Shown piece by piece: positions 1 through 7,843 of a stretch of DNA of 64,000 nt. A model generated the notes under the pieces. It was not told where the DNA came from and searched no databases. It saw nothing but the letters and a program-made list of their open reading frames with translations. The DNA is taken from the NCBI GenBank assembly GCA_965212025.1, contig OZ243039.1:1240001-1304000 (forward strand), in the 5' to 3' direction. Within the stretch, counting starts at the first letter, position 1, and every line of letters starts with the position of its first letter. This DNA is from G965212025 sp965212025. Its GTDB lineage: Bacteria; Pseudomonadota; Gammaproteobacteria; Poriferisulfidales; Oxydemutatoraceae. Position numbers and translations under genes: made by a program.

Positions 1-893
1 AAAACGAGGGAGCCGTGTGTGCGAAAAAGATCCAGTATTTCTTGGAGCCTGCTTCTGTCTCCGGCCTCTATGATTTTTTCAATTTCGACCCTTTGTTCTT
101 TCGTGCAATGCTTCAGCGCGTGAATGACCGGTAAAGTCACTTTGCTTTCGGCAAGGTCATCCCCGGTCTCTTTTCCCATTCGCTGATCACCCTGGTAATC
201 AAGGACATCATCAATCATCTGAAAAGAAAGACCGAGCTCAAAGCCATAAGTGGCGAGGCTGTCTTGCATGGTTTTGGGTGCCCCGCTGATGATGGCACCA
301 ATCCGTGCTGCCGCAGCAAACAGTTCCGCTGATTTTCGGGAAATGATAAGCATATAAGTCTCTTCACTGATGTCAGCACGACCCGCGTATATGAGTTGGC
401 GCACTTCGCCCTCAGCGATGGTGTTCGTGGCTTTTGCCAGTACGCGGGTGATTTCCGGATGGTTGAGTTCGGCAATCATTTCAAAGGCACGCGAGTAGAG
501 AAAATCTCCTACCAATACGCTGGCACTGCCTCCCCAAAGGCGCAATGCGGTCGGCTTGCCGCGCCGTGTGGCGGAATTGTCAACCACGTCATCGTGAAGC
601 AGTGTGGCAGTGTGGATAAATTCCACAATTGCGGCCAGTTTCACGTGGGATGTCCCGCTGTATCCGCACGCTTTCGCGACCAGCACGGCGACCAGCGGGC
701 GGATTTTTTTGCCGCCGCTGTCAATAATGTGCTTGCTGATTTGATTGATGAAGGGGAGATTGGAGCTTAGTTTTTCCTGAATCAGGGTATTGACTTGTTC
801 AAGATCCAGAGAGGCTGGTGTCGCAATTTGACTGATGTCTGGAACTCCCGGGTCAACCCTGTCTGGCGCACCACCCGAAAGGTTTTTTTTCAT
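1..893 (-). CDS. ispB: Octaprenyl/polyprenyl diphosphate synthase, 3' end cut by window edge
   Basis: Trans-type polyprenyl diphosphate synthase, extending farnesyl diphosphate with isopentenyl diphosphate to make the quinone side chain. The ATG is at 893-891 and about 297 codons are visible without a stop, against about 323 in E. coli IspB, so only the last few dozen residues are missing. The first Asp-rich motif DDVVD lies at residues 101-105 and the second (MIDDVLD) near 227; both bind the Mg-diphosphate of the substrates. GGKKIRPL near residue 60 is also typical. In many gammaproteobacteria this gene is divergent from rplU-rpmA; here the divergent neighbour is hspQ. The paralogue IspA is less likely because of the N-terminal length and HDDVVD context. 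Confidence 0.93.
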   Translation of the reverse strand, partial: MKKNLSGGAPDRVDPGVPDISQIATPASLDLEQVNTLIQEKLSSNLPFINQISKHIIDSGGKKIRPLVAVLVAKACGYSGTSHVKLAAIVEFIHTATLLHDDVVDNSATRRGKPTALRLWGGSASVLVGDFLYSRAFEMIAELNHPEITRVLAKATNTIAEGEVRQLIYAGRADISEETYMLIISRKSAELFAAAARIGAIISGAPKTMQDSLATYGFELGLSFQMIDDVLDYQGDQRMGKETGDDLAESKVTLPVIHALKHCTKEQRVEIEKIIEAGDRSRLQEILDLFRTHGSLV

Positions 894-1379
894 TGACGGC
901 TCTTCCCTGGCAGGTGCAGGTGCGTGGTTTGGTGCTGCAAAAGAAAATGATTTGTCCATGTATTTCGCTGTTTATTTTGTCGCACAGCCATGCTGATTAT
1001 AAGAGCAATACTGGAGCGTGCCCCGTTCGTCTTGCTGCCCTTTTGAGTCTACGGGAGAGGAGAACAAGGGCGATAAAATTCCGCGCGCACCGGGAGAAAG
1101 CGGTGGTGACGGTCTTTCGGTGAGTGACACAGCAAGAAGCTGGAAATGTTTTGCGTGTTCATACCAAGCTTACTGCCTACCGTCACTTATTCTGCCAGAC
1201 TTCTCTGCCCAAAAAGGAAAGAAAGCAGCTTGAAGGCGCGATGCCAGGTTAACCAGCGGGATGGTCGGGCATTTTGTGGTGTGTGGTAGTATGAAAGCCG
1301 TGTTTGTGAAGACTCATATTCTGGGTGTGGTGCCAATCGGATCCTGTAGGGAGTGCGGATTCCGTTGTCGGGAAAAGCG
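894..1379. other. Intergenic region between ispB and hspQ, no gene seen
   Basis: About 486 bp between divergent genes. The short open frames here have no recognisable protein features. A TATAAG hexamer near 999 preceded by TTGTCG could be part of a promoter, but the spacing is about 15 bp and I do not assign it. Confidence 0.5.
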
Positions 1380-1706
1380 ATGGAAGATACCCGTCAAATC
1401 GTAGCGAAATTTGCGGTTGGTCAGGTGGTGCGGCATCGCATGTTTGGTTACTACGGGGTGATTTTTGACGTTGATCCCTGCTTCATGGGAACGGAGGAGT
1501 GGTATCAGGAAGTGGCTCGTTCGTGTCCTCCCAAAGATGACCCTTGGTATCACGTGCTCGTGAATTCCAAGGAACTGGAAACTTATGTTGCGGAAAGAAA
1601 TATAGAAGGAACGGACAAGTTTCGGGAAATCCATCATCCCTACATTGATTACTATTTTCTGGGTCACGATAACCAGCAGTACCTTACAAGACAAGTGATG
1701 TCTTGA
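1380..1706 (+). CDS. hspQ: Heat shock protein HspQ (YccV-like, hemimethylated-DNA-binding fold)
   Basis: 108-residue protein of the HspQ/YccV family, which in E. coli binds hemimethylated DNA, influences DnaA level and acts as a specificity factor for Lon. The family signature is present: KFAVGQVVRHRMFGYYG near the N-terminus, then FDVDP, then the DDPWYHVLV block and a C-terminal HPYIDYYFLGHD segment. I chose ATG 1380 because the match to HspQ starts just after it; an in-frame GTG at 1353 would add nine residues and has a purine-rich stretch upstream. It lies 12 bp before a TerB-like gene, suggesting co-transcription. Confidence 0.88.
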   Translation: MEDTRQIVAKFAVGQVVRHRMFGYYGVIFDVDPCFMGTEEWYQEVARSCPPKDDPWYHVLVNSKELETYVAERNIEGTDKFREIHHPYIDYYFLGHDNQQYLTRQVMS

Positions 1707-1718
1707 TCTGATTTCCTC

Positions 1719-2180
1719 GTGATTCTCGATAAAATCCGGCGGCTGTTGAGCCGCAAAGAAGTCGAAACAGATAACCGCAAGCATGCTTTGGATCTTGCTT
1801 TCGCAGTCCTGCTTGTAGAAGTTGCCTATGCTGATTTTTCAACAGAAAGGGTTGAGCTTGACACCATCTGCAAAAAGATTTCCACAAGACAGGGTCTTTC
1901 GAGCAGTGAAGCCAGTGCCTTGCTGGAAGATGCCGTGGCGGAACACGCACAAAGTATTTCTATCTATGACTACGTGAAGTGCATCAACAAAGGAGCCACT
2001 CGTGAGGAGAAAGGACAGCTGCTTGGAGACCTTTGGGCTGTGGCCTACGCAGATGGGGAGCTAGATCAATACGAGGAGTCGCAACTCAGGAAAATTGCTG
2101 AACTGTTGCACGTTCCCCACACTCGGTTTATTCAGTCAAAACTGGTGGCAAAGGAACGCTTGTTGGGTTCTGCCGGCTAG
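1719..2180 (+). CDS. TerB-family (tellurite resistance/DjlA-like) protein
   Basis: 153 residues with a GTG start. All-helical protein resembling TerB: an acidic helix pair near residues 30-50 (LLVEVAYADFSTERVELD) and a second copy near 103-120 (LWAVAYADGELDQYEE), the metal-binding acidic pattern of the TerB/DjlA N-terminal fold. No signal peptide or membrane segment. Many proteobacteria carry a single stand-alone TerB-like protein of unknown role, so a real link to tellurite is not implied. It directly follows hspQ and converges on metW. Confidence 0.72.
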   Translation: MILDKIRRLLSRKEVETDNRKHALDLAFAVLLVEVAYADFSTERVELDTICKKISTRQGLSSSEASALLEDAVAEHAQSISIYDYVKCINKGATREEKGQLLGDLWAVAYADGELDQYEESQLRKIAELLHVPHTRFIQSKLVAKERLLGSAG

Positions 2181-2204
2181 TTGGTACCTGGCTGGTGGCG
2201 GGGA

Positions 2205-2235
2205 GGGCTCTGGAGCCTTAAGCTTTCTGTTTCAG
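2205..2235 (+). terminator. Possible terminator between converging TerB-like gene and metW
   Basis: Short hairpin with arms AGGGCT and AGCCTT around loop CTGG, followed by a pyrimidine-rich but not pure T run. It sits 24 bp after the TerB-like stop in a convergent gap. The stem is short and contains a G-T pair, so support is modest. Confidence 0.3.
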
Positions 2236-2837
2236 GAATCCTGGGAAGACAGGCGTAGGTGATAGATGGCAATCTCGCCTCCAGGGTTGGGAGCCAGGCG
2301 AGACCAGAGATTGTTGTGGTGAGTATAGTCTCTGGTGGTTCTGGTCAGGATGCGAATGTTGCGTTCTTTGCAAAGCGTTTCAAAATCACGGATGGTGCAA
2401 AGGTGTGTGTTTTGTGTTTCGTGCCACTGTGCCGGTAATGCGCGTGTCACTGGCATCTTTCCAAGCAGAAACTGTAGTCGATTTTTCCAGTAGCCCATAT
2501 TGGGAAAAGTAACGACTCCATTGCTTCCCACGTGCAGCATTTCTTCCAGCAAGTGAGCGGGTTGTTTGACGGCCTGTAGCGTCTGTGTCATGACCACATA
2601 GTCGAAGGCACGGTGTACGAAGTATGGGGACAACCCGTCATTCAGGTCGCCCTGGATGACGTTCAACCCTTTCTCAATGCAGCGCACGACATTCCCAATC
2701 TCTATTTCTACTCCAACACCGCGGACTCCCTTGGTATTTTTCAGGTGCAGGAGTAGTTCGCCGTCTCCGCAACCAAGATCAAGGAGCGATGACTCGGGTG
2801 CTATCCACTCGCTGATGATTTCCAGGTCAGGACGCAT
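2232..2837 (-). CDS. metW: Methionine biosynthesis protein MetW
   Basis: 201-residue class I SAM-methyltransferase-like protein. The nucleotide-binding glycine motif LLDLGCGDGELLLHL is at residues 18-32 and the MTQTLQAV block is characteristic of MetW. MetW is almost always encoded directly after metX in pseudomonads and betaproteobacteria and is needed with MetX for homoserine acylation. Here it follows metX by 11 bp on the same strand. Length and domain content are normal. Confidence 0.93.
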   Translation of the reverse strand: MRPDLEIISEWIAPESSLLDLGCGDGELLLHLKNTKGVRGVGVEIEIGNVVRCIEKGLNVIQGDLNDGLSPYFVHRAFDYVVMTQTLQAVKQPAHLLEEMLHVGSNGVVTFPNMGYWKNRLQFLLGKMPVTRALPAQWHETQNTHLCTIRDFETLCKERNIRILTRTTRDYTHHNNLWSRLAPNPGGEIAIYHLRLSSQDS

Positions 2838-2848
2838 CGTGTGGGTGT

Positions 2849-3994
2849 CTAAATTCCCGCCTGGGAAGCAATGTTATTCATGTAGCCCTTAAGTGCCGCT
2901 ATGTATTCCGGTATTAGCATCAGAAAAGCATCATGACCATGGTGAGCGTCGATTTCCGCATAGCTCACCTGCTTTCCGGCATGCAGCAAAGCAGAGACGA
3001 TCTCACGTGAGCGTTGTGGAGAAAAGCGCCAATCTGTGGTGAAAGACATGACCAGAAAGCGCGCCTTGGCATTTGCAAAAACCTTTGCCAAGTCTCCGCC
3101 ATAGTGTGCCGCAGGGTCAAAGTAGTCCAGCATTTTCGTAATGTACAGATAAGTGTTGGCGTCGAAGCGATCGACAAAAGTCGTTCCTTGGTAGCGCAAA
3201 TAGCTTTCAACCTGAAAGTCCGCGTCAAAACTGTACTTGAGTTTGCTGTTGCGCAAGTCCCGACCAAATTTTTTGTGCATGGCGGCGTCTGAAAGATAGG
3301 TGATATGCCCAAGCATCCGCGCCAGCATCAGACCTCTGCGTGGTTGCCCGGTTGCGTAGTAATGCCCATCCATGAAGTCCGGGTCAGACCGGATCATATG
3401 TCGAACCACCTCGTTGAATGCGATGTTTTGTGCGGTCAGTTTGGAAGTCGCCGCGATCAGCAAGGCGTGATCCAGGCTATCGGGGTAATCAAAGGCCCAT
3501 TGCATGGCTTGCATGCCGCCGAGACTGCCACCAATCACAGCTGCCCATTTGTCAATGGCGAGTGCTTCCATAAAGTACTTCTGGCTGAGAACCCAATCCC
3601 CAACTGTCACAAACGGGAAGTCCGAAGCGTAATAGCGACCGGTTTCCGGGTTGATGGTGTTGGGGCCTGTGCTCCCTTTGCAGCCGGCAATATTGTTTGG
3701 GCAAACCAGAAAAAACCTGTTGGTGTCAAAAGCCTTCCCCGGACCAATACAGTTGTCCCACCAGCCTGGTTTTCTGTCTTCCATGCTGTGATAACCAGCA
3801 GCGTGCTGGTCACCGGAAAGGGCATGGCATATTAGCAAGGCATTGTTGCGTCTGGAATTCAGTGAGCCGTAGGTTTCGTAGGAGATAGAAAATCGGGGCA
3901 AAGTAGAGCCGCTTTCCAAAGACAAAGGTCTGTCGATGTTTATCGTTTTCGGCTTGACGATGCCAACGCTGTCCTTTGGGATGTTTTCAGGCAT
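2849..3994 (-). CDS. metX: Homoserine O-acyltransferase (acetyl or succinyl) MetX
   Basis: 381-residue alpha/beta hydrolase that activates the homoserine hydroxyl for methionine synthesis. Seen: oxyanion/substrate region NALLICHALSGDQHAAG, nucleophile elbow GGSLGGMQA near residue 155, catalytic Asp in FTTDWRFSP near 320 and His in HHGHDAF near 353. Proteobacterial MetX enzymes partnered with MetW frequently use succinyl-CoA; the sequence alone does not let me decide between acetyl and succinyl donors. Likely operon with metW. Confidence 0.94.
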   Translation of the reverse strand: MPENIPKDSVGIVKPKTINIDRPLSLESGSTLPRFSISYETYGSLNSRRNNALLICHALSGDQHAAGYHSMEDRKPGWWDNCIGPGKAFDTNRFFLVCPNNIAGCKGSTGPNTINPETGRYYASDFPFVTVGDWVLSQKYFMEALAIDKWAAVIGGSLGGMQAMQWAFDYPDSLDHALLIAATSKLTAQNIAFNEVVRHMIRSDPDFMDGHYYATGQPRRGLMLARMLGHITYLSDAAMHKKFGRDLRNSKLKYSFDADFQVESYLRYQGTTFVDRFDANTYLYITKMLDYFDPAAHYGGDLAKVFANAKARFLVMSFTTDWRFSPQRSREIVSALLHAGKQVSYAEIDAHHGHDAFLMLIPEYIAALKGYMNNIASQAGI

Positions 3995-4020
3995 GGTCAG
4001 GTTTTACTTGCAGGTGACAT

Positions 4021-4905
4021 TCAGGCTTTCAGACGCTCCGATGGGGGGTGTTTTGCCGTCTGCCTGACTTGTATGTTGTCAATCAGGCGAACCTTATTCA
4101 GCCAGCCGGCGGCCAGGATAATATCAGCTTTGCTTCCCGCAGCCGGCCTTGCCAAATGTTTCATGTCGCGAAACTCAAAGTACTCGGGACGAAAACCCTT
4201 GTCATGCAAATACTCGCAGGAGCGAAAAGAAATTTTTCCATAATCCGTGTTTCCCTGACTGAGAGTCTTGCTGGCATGTAGCAGCGTGCGATACAGCGTA
4301 TTGGCGAGTGGTCGTTGTTCGGGGATGATGTGGACATTCCTGGAGCTCATGGCCAGCCCGTCCGCTTCACGTACGGTCGGGGAAGAGATGACATCAACGG
4401 GGTAGCCTTGATTTTCGACCATTTGGCGAATGATGACCAGCTGCTGGTAGTCTTTTGCACCAAACACCATGAACTCAGGCTTCAGTAGCTCAAAAAGCTT
4501 GGCCACGATGGTCACCACTCCGTCAAAGTGCCCTGGGCGGAAGGCACCGCATAAGGTTTTGCCAAGCGCACCGGAGTTGAGCATCTGCAGTTTGCTGCGG
4601 CTGTCCGGGAACATGGTTTGTTCACTGGGAATAAAAACCATGTCGGCTCCAGCTGCCTGAAAAGCTGCGCAATCTTTTTCTTCGGTGCGCGGGTAGGTCG
4701 TAAAATCTCTTTGCTCATTGAACTGCAAAGGGTTGACGAAAATAGTTGCCATCACCTTCCCGGCGTGTTTCCGCGCCGTTTCTATCAAGGAAATATGTCC
4801 TGCGTGCAACCCCCCCATGGTGGGAACCAGAGAAATTTTATTCTGTTGTCGCCGCCAGTTTTCCAGGCAAGCGTATGCTTGCGAAGCAGTCTTTGTGATC
4901 AGCAA
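4021..4905 (-). CDS. panC: Pantothenate synthetase PanC
   Basis: 294-residue enzyme that joins pantoate and beta-alanine with ATP to make pantothenate. Nucleotidyltransferase signature PTMGGLHAGH near residue 28, pantoate/ATP pocket FVNPLQFNE near 57, GAKDYQQ near 149 and the KMSKS-equivalent MSSRN near 190. It lies 33 bp downstream of panB in the same direction, as in E. coli. panD is not seen next to it. Confidence 0.95.
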   Translation of the reverse strand: MLITKTASQAYACLENWRRQQNKISLVPTMGGLHAGHISLIETARKHAGKVMATIFVNPLQFNEQRDFTTYPRTEEKDCAAFQAAGADMVFIPSEQTMFPDSRSKLQMLNSGALGKTLCGAFRPGHFDGVVTIVAKLFELLKPEFMVFGAKDYQQLVIIRQMVENQGYPVDVISSPTVREADGLAMSSRNVHIIPEQRPLANTLYRTLLHASKTLSQGNTDYGKISFRSCEYLHDKGFRPEYFEFRDMKHLARPAAGSKADIILAAGWLNKVRLIDNIQVRQTAKHPPSERLKA

Positions 4906-4938
4906 AAAGTGTGGTGTGGGATCATATCAACGCCCAGG

Positions 4939-5766
4939 TTATTCAGACGTGGTGCCCCGGTAAAGATGTTCTTGTCCGGGAAAAGTCCCGGAACGTACGT
5001 CTTTCGCATAAGCAATGAACGCCTCTTTAATGGATTGTTGGCCAGCCAGGAAGTTTTTCGCAAAATGCGGCATTAGCCCAGAGAGTCCAAGAACGTCATA
5101 GCTCACGAGTATTTGCCCATCGCAGAGACGGCCTGAGCCAATGCCAATCACGGGTGCCGATACCTGCTCAGTGATCCGTCTGGCGAGATCAGGTGGGACA
5201 CACTCGAGCAGAAACATATCCGTCCCGGCATCTTCAAATTTGCGAGCGTCTTCCAAAAGCTGTGTCTCGAGTTCTTTTGTACTTACCTGAACCTTATGAC
5301 CTCCGGTTTTATGCACTGTTTGCGGCTTGAGTCCCATGTGGGCACAGCAGGAAATGCCACGGACACTGAGCGCATGCAACACTTCAGAAGATTCTGCGTG
5401 GGTTTCAATTTTAACCATTTGCATCTGTCCTTCCCGGATGAAGCGCGTTGCGTTATGGAGTGCAAGCTCCACAGTGGCACAACTCATGAAGGGCATGTCG
5501 CCGATAGCAAAGGCACGTTCAAGCCCTTCACTGACACATTTCGAGTGATAGATCATATCTTCCATGGTGACTGAGGTGGTATTGTTTTTTCCTTGAACCA
5601 CCATGCCCAGGGAGTCGCCGACGACAACCACATCAATTTCTGCGGAATCTATGACTTTGGCAAAGCTCGCGTCGTAAGCGGCGACCGCCACGATCTTTCT
5701 CTGCTCCCGTTTTGCCTTGCGCAAATGGTCAAGCGTTAGTCTTTTGTTGGTTTTCAGCGTTCCCAC
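4939..5766 (-). CDS. panB: 3-methyl-2-oxobutanoate hydroxymethyltransferase PanB
   Basis: 275-residue TIM-barrel enzyme that makes ketopantoate from 2-oxoisovalerate with methylene-THF. Metal-binding VVVGDSLGMVVQG near residue 46, KIE near 117, and VIGIGSGRLCDGQILV near 203 are all family hallmarks. Translation starts at GTG 5766, inside the 3' end of folK (38-bp overlap), implying translational coupling within pcnB-folK-panB-panC. Confidence 0.94.
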   Translation of the reverse strand: MGTLKTNKRLTLDHLRKAKREQRKIVAVAAYDASFAKVIDSAEIDVVVVGDSLGMVVQGKNNTTSVTMEDMIYHSKCVSEGLERAFAIGDMPFMSCATVELALHNATRFIREGQMQMVKIETHAESSEVLHALSVRGISCCAHMGLKPQTVHKTGGHKVQVSTKELETQLLEDARKFEDAGTDMFLLECVPPDLARRITEQVSAPVIGIGSGRLCDGQILVSYDVLGLSGLMPHFAKNFLAGQQSIKEAFIAYAKDVRSGTFPGQEHLYRGTTSE

Positions 5767-6421
5767 AGCGCGTAGAAGAATAGCACACGTTCGTATTTTT
5801 CTGGTTCGCGTTGAATGTAAAACGCAAACGTGTGGCGATTGCCTTGCGCTGCTTTATGGTGCGCAAATCCGGACTGTTTTTTCGCGTTTCAAAGGGTTTT
5901 GTGGAGCCGATACGGCGCACATCGTGTTTTTTGCAATGGCTGGCAAGATCCCTGACTCTTCCCTTGGTGGGGATGAGCAAATCCGCTGCGACTTCATGAA
6001 GTGGCAGCAAAACGAAGCAGCGTTTGTGGACTTCAGCGTGCGGTATATTCAAGTCTCTTCCAGTGATGACTGCCTCGCCATAAGTGATGATGTCCAAGTC
6101 TAAAATACGCGGTCCCCAGCTTTGTTCGCGTTTTTTCCGGCCACTGGAGCGTTCTATGGCTTTCAGTTCAGCCAATAGTGAAAAGGGGCGTAGCCGGGTT
6201 TTCAATAGCAGCGCGACATTGATAAAGGGAGGTTGTGCCACGGGGCCAACCGGCGAAGTTTGATACAGACCGGATATGCTGAAGACCTTGGTGGTATCCA
6301 GTCTGTTTAGCTCGTTTATGGTTTCCCTGAGCTTACGCGTGGGGTTGCCCATGTTCGCGCCCAGGGAAATAGACACAATTTCAGGCGTGGGCAAATAGCA
6401 GTGGTCTTTATGGTTATGCAA
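5729..6421 (-). CDS. folK: HPPK, 6-hydroxymethyl-7,8-dihydropterin pyrophosphokinase, with extra C-terminal tail
   Basis: Transfers pyrophosphate from ATP to the dihydropterin in folate synthesis. Seen: SLGANMGNP near residue 19, GLYQTSPVGP near 51 and the HPPK signature WGPRILDLDI near 102, with PHAEVHKRCFVLLPL after it. The start is TTG at 6421; a downstream in-frame GTG (residue 16) would fit the usual N-terminus better. The core ends near residue 165; the remaining 60 or so basic, low-complexity residues have no counterpart in the roughly 160-residue family and run into the panB start. Confidence 0.9.
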   Translation of the reverse strand: MHNHKDHCYLPTPEIVSISLGANMGNPTRKLRETINELNRLDTTKVFSISGLYQTSPVGPVAQPPFINVALLLKTRLRPFSLLAELKAIERSSGRKKREQSWGPRILDLDIITYGEAVITGRDLNIPHAEVHKRCFVLLPLHEVAADLLIPTKGRVRDLASHCKKHDVRRIGSTKPFETRKNSPDLRTIKQRKAIATRLRFTFNANQKNTNVCYSSTRCGNAENQQKTNA

Positions 6422-6568
6422 ACTGCGCCCCCCCCGTTTCAGGAAAAGGAGCGCAGGGCAGGGGCAGGGAATAACGCATGGGTGAGAGCTCTTTGGCTAC
6501 GCAAAATTTTCGAAGCCGTCTTGTTTTGTGTGGTTGCGCACACTCGCTTAATCGTCTGGTCTTGTACT

Positions 6569-7744
6569 TTATGTGCTGACTCCGGAAAGTGTGGACAGTG
6601 AAAGCAAATCATGTGCAGCACGAATGTGCGATGGCTTGCATGACAGGTGTTCGTTTCGAAGCAGGGTACTTTCGCTGCCCTCATGCCGGCTTTCCAGTTG
6701 CCACGCCAGCTGGCAGGTTTTTGTAATGGTCCAGTTGACTTGCTTTGGTATCAACACTGTTTCACCTTGTCCGATTAAAAGCTTTTCTATGGTGTGCGGC
6801 AAAGTATCCAGCGGTAATTTTCGTGCTTGTCTGAATTGGTGTTTGAGTTCCAGCCAGAGAAATCCCAGAAACAAAAAGTGCAAGGAAGCTCGGCGTCCTT
6901 CATTGACACGGCTGTCGGTTCTGGTCAGCAGTTTCTGTATAAAATCATTGTATCGGCTGAATTCCCCCCCTTTGATCAGTAATTTATGGACTTGCGGGAA
7001 CAGTACGCCGAATAATCCAAAATCCTTAAGAACCTCAAAAGCCGCCATGCCGCTACCCGACAGGAAGAGTTTTTCGCATTCTGTCCAGAGCCTGTGAGGA
7101 GATACGGAATGCAGGTTTTTGGCCAAGTGCTGTATGGCGGACACTTCACTGGTCGCCATCCATAAATTCAATCTGGAAACAAAGCGCACGGCTCTGAGCA
7201 TGCGCACCGGGTCTTCAGTGAAGCGCTCTGTTGCATCTCCAATGGTGCGCAGGCGCATTGCTTTAAGGTCTGTAATGGCGCTTTCATGGCAAATCAGTTT
7301 GTCCGTAAACGGATTGTAATACATGGAATTCACAGTAAAGTCGCGTCTTTCCATGTCTTCTTCAAGGCTGCCATAAGTGTTCTCATTTATGGCACCGCCC
7401 GTCCTCTTGGGGTGCTTGGCTTCGCTACGAAACGTAGCCACTTCAATGGTTTTTCGGTTGTAGAAAACGTGTGCCAGGCGAAAGCGTCTTCCTATTATTC
7501 GTGAAGCACGGCCAAACACGCTACGTATTTGTTCCGGACGCGCGGCAGTCGCCACATCAAAATCCTTCGGCTCATTTCCTGACAGGAGGTCACGTACCAC
7601 ACCCCCCACAAAGTAGGCTTCAAACTGCGCTTCCCCCAGTTGCCTGACGACCCGCAAAGCAGTCCTGTCGCACAATTCCGGGTCAAGCCCGGAATTTGAG
7701 GCTCTGTAAACGAGCGGCTTTCCAGATTTTAATTTGTCGCGAAT
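6569..7744 (-). CDS. pcnB: Poly(A) polymerase I PcnB, probable AUU start
   Basis: Class II nucleotidyltransferase adding 3' poly(A) tails to RNA, which promotes decay. With the 7744 start it has 391 codons: GGVVRDLLSG near residue 48, catalytic DFDVAT near 61, RRFRLAHV near 83, RRDFTVNSMYY near 133 and EDPVRMLRAVRF near 179. The first canonical start is TTG at 7675, but the frame is open upstream to a TGA at 7747-7745 and similarity to E. coli PcnB begins before that TTG. The codon after the TGA is ATT (7744-7742), preceded by AGGAGG at a 5-nt gap. E. coli pcnB is known to start at AUU. The C-terminus is shorter than in E. coli (about 465 residues). It leads the folK-panB-panC operon. Confidence 0.9.
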   Translation of the reverse strand: MRDKLKSGKPLVYRASNSGLDPELCDRTALRVVRQLGEAQFEAYFVGGVVRDLLSGNEPKDFDVATAARPEQIRSVFGRASRIIGRRFRLAHVFYNRKTIEVATFRSEAKHPKRTGGAINENTYGSLEEDMERRDFTVNSMYYNPFTDKLICHESAITDLKAMRLRTIGDATERFTEDPVRMLRAVRFVSRLNLWMATSEVSAIQHLAKNLHSVSPHRLWTECEKLFLSGSGMAAFEVLKDFGLFGVLFPQVHKLLIKGGEFSRYNDFIQKLLTRTDSRVNEGRRASLHFLFLGFLWLELKHQFRQARKLPLDTLPHTIEKLLIGQGETVLIPKQVNWTITKTCQLAWQLESRHEGSESTLLRNEHLSCKPSHIRAAHDLLSLSTLSGVST

Positions 7745-7757
7745 TCACGCCTCCTGC
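7745..7757 (-). promoter_or_regulatory. Strong Shine-Dalgarno supporting AUU start of pcnB
   Basis: On the minus strand AGGAGG is followed by CGTGA and then ATT. It is a full-length ribosome binding site at ideal spacing, whereas the TTG at 7675 has no comparable site. Confidence 0.75.
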
Positions 7758-7843
7758 ACAGTGCATTTTCAAGTTACTGAACATCGGTGGGGACTTGAAT
7801 CCGGTTCGCGGTCAAGCCTGTCAGAGAAAAGGCTACTGCCTGC

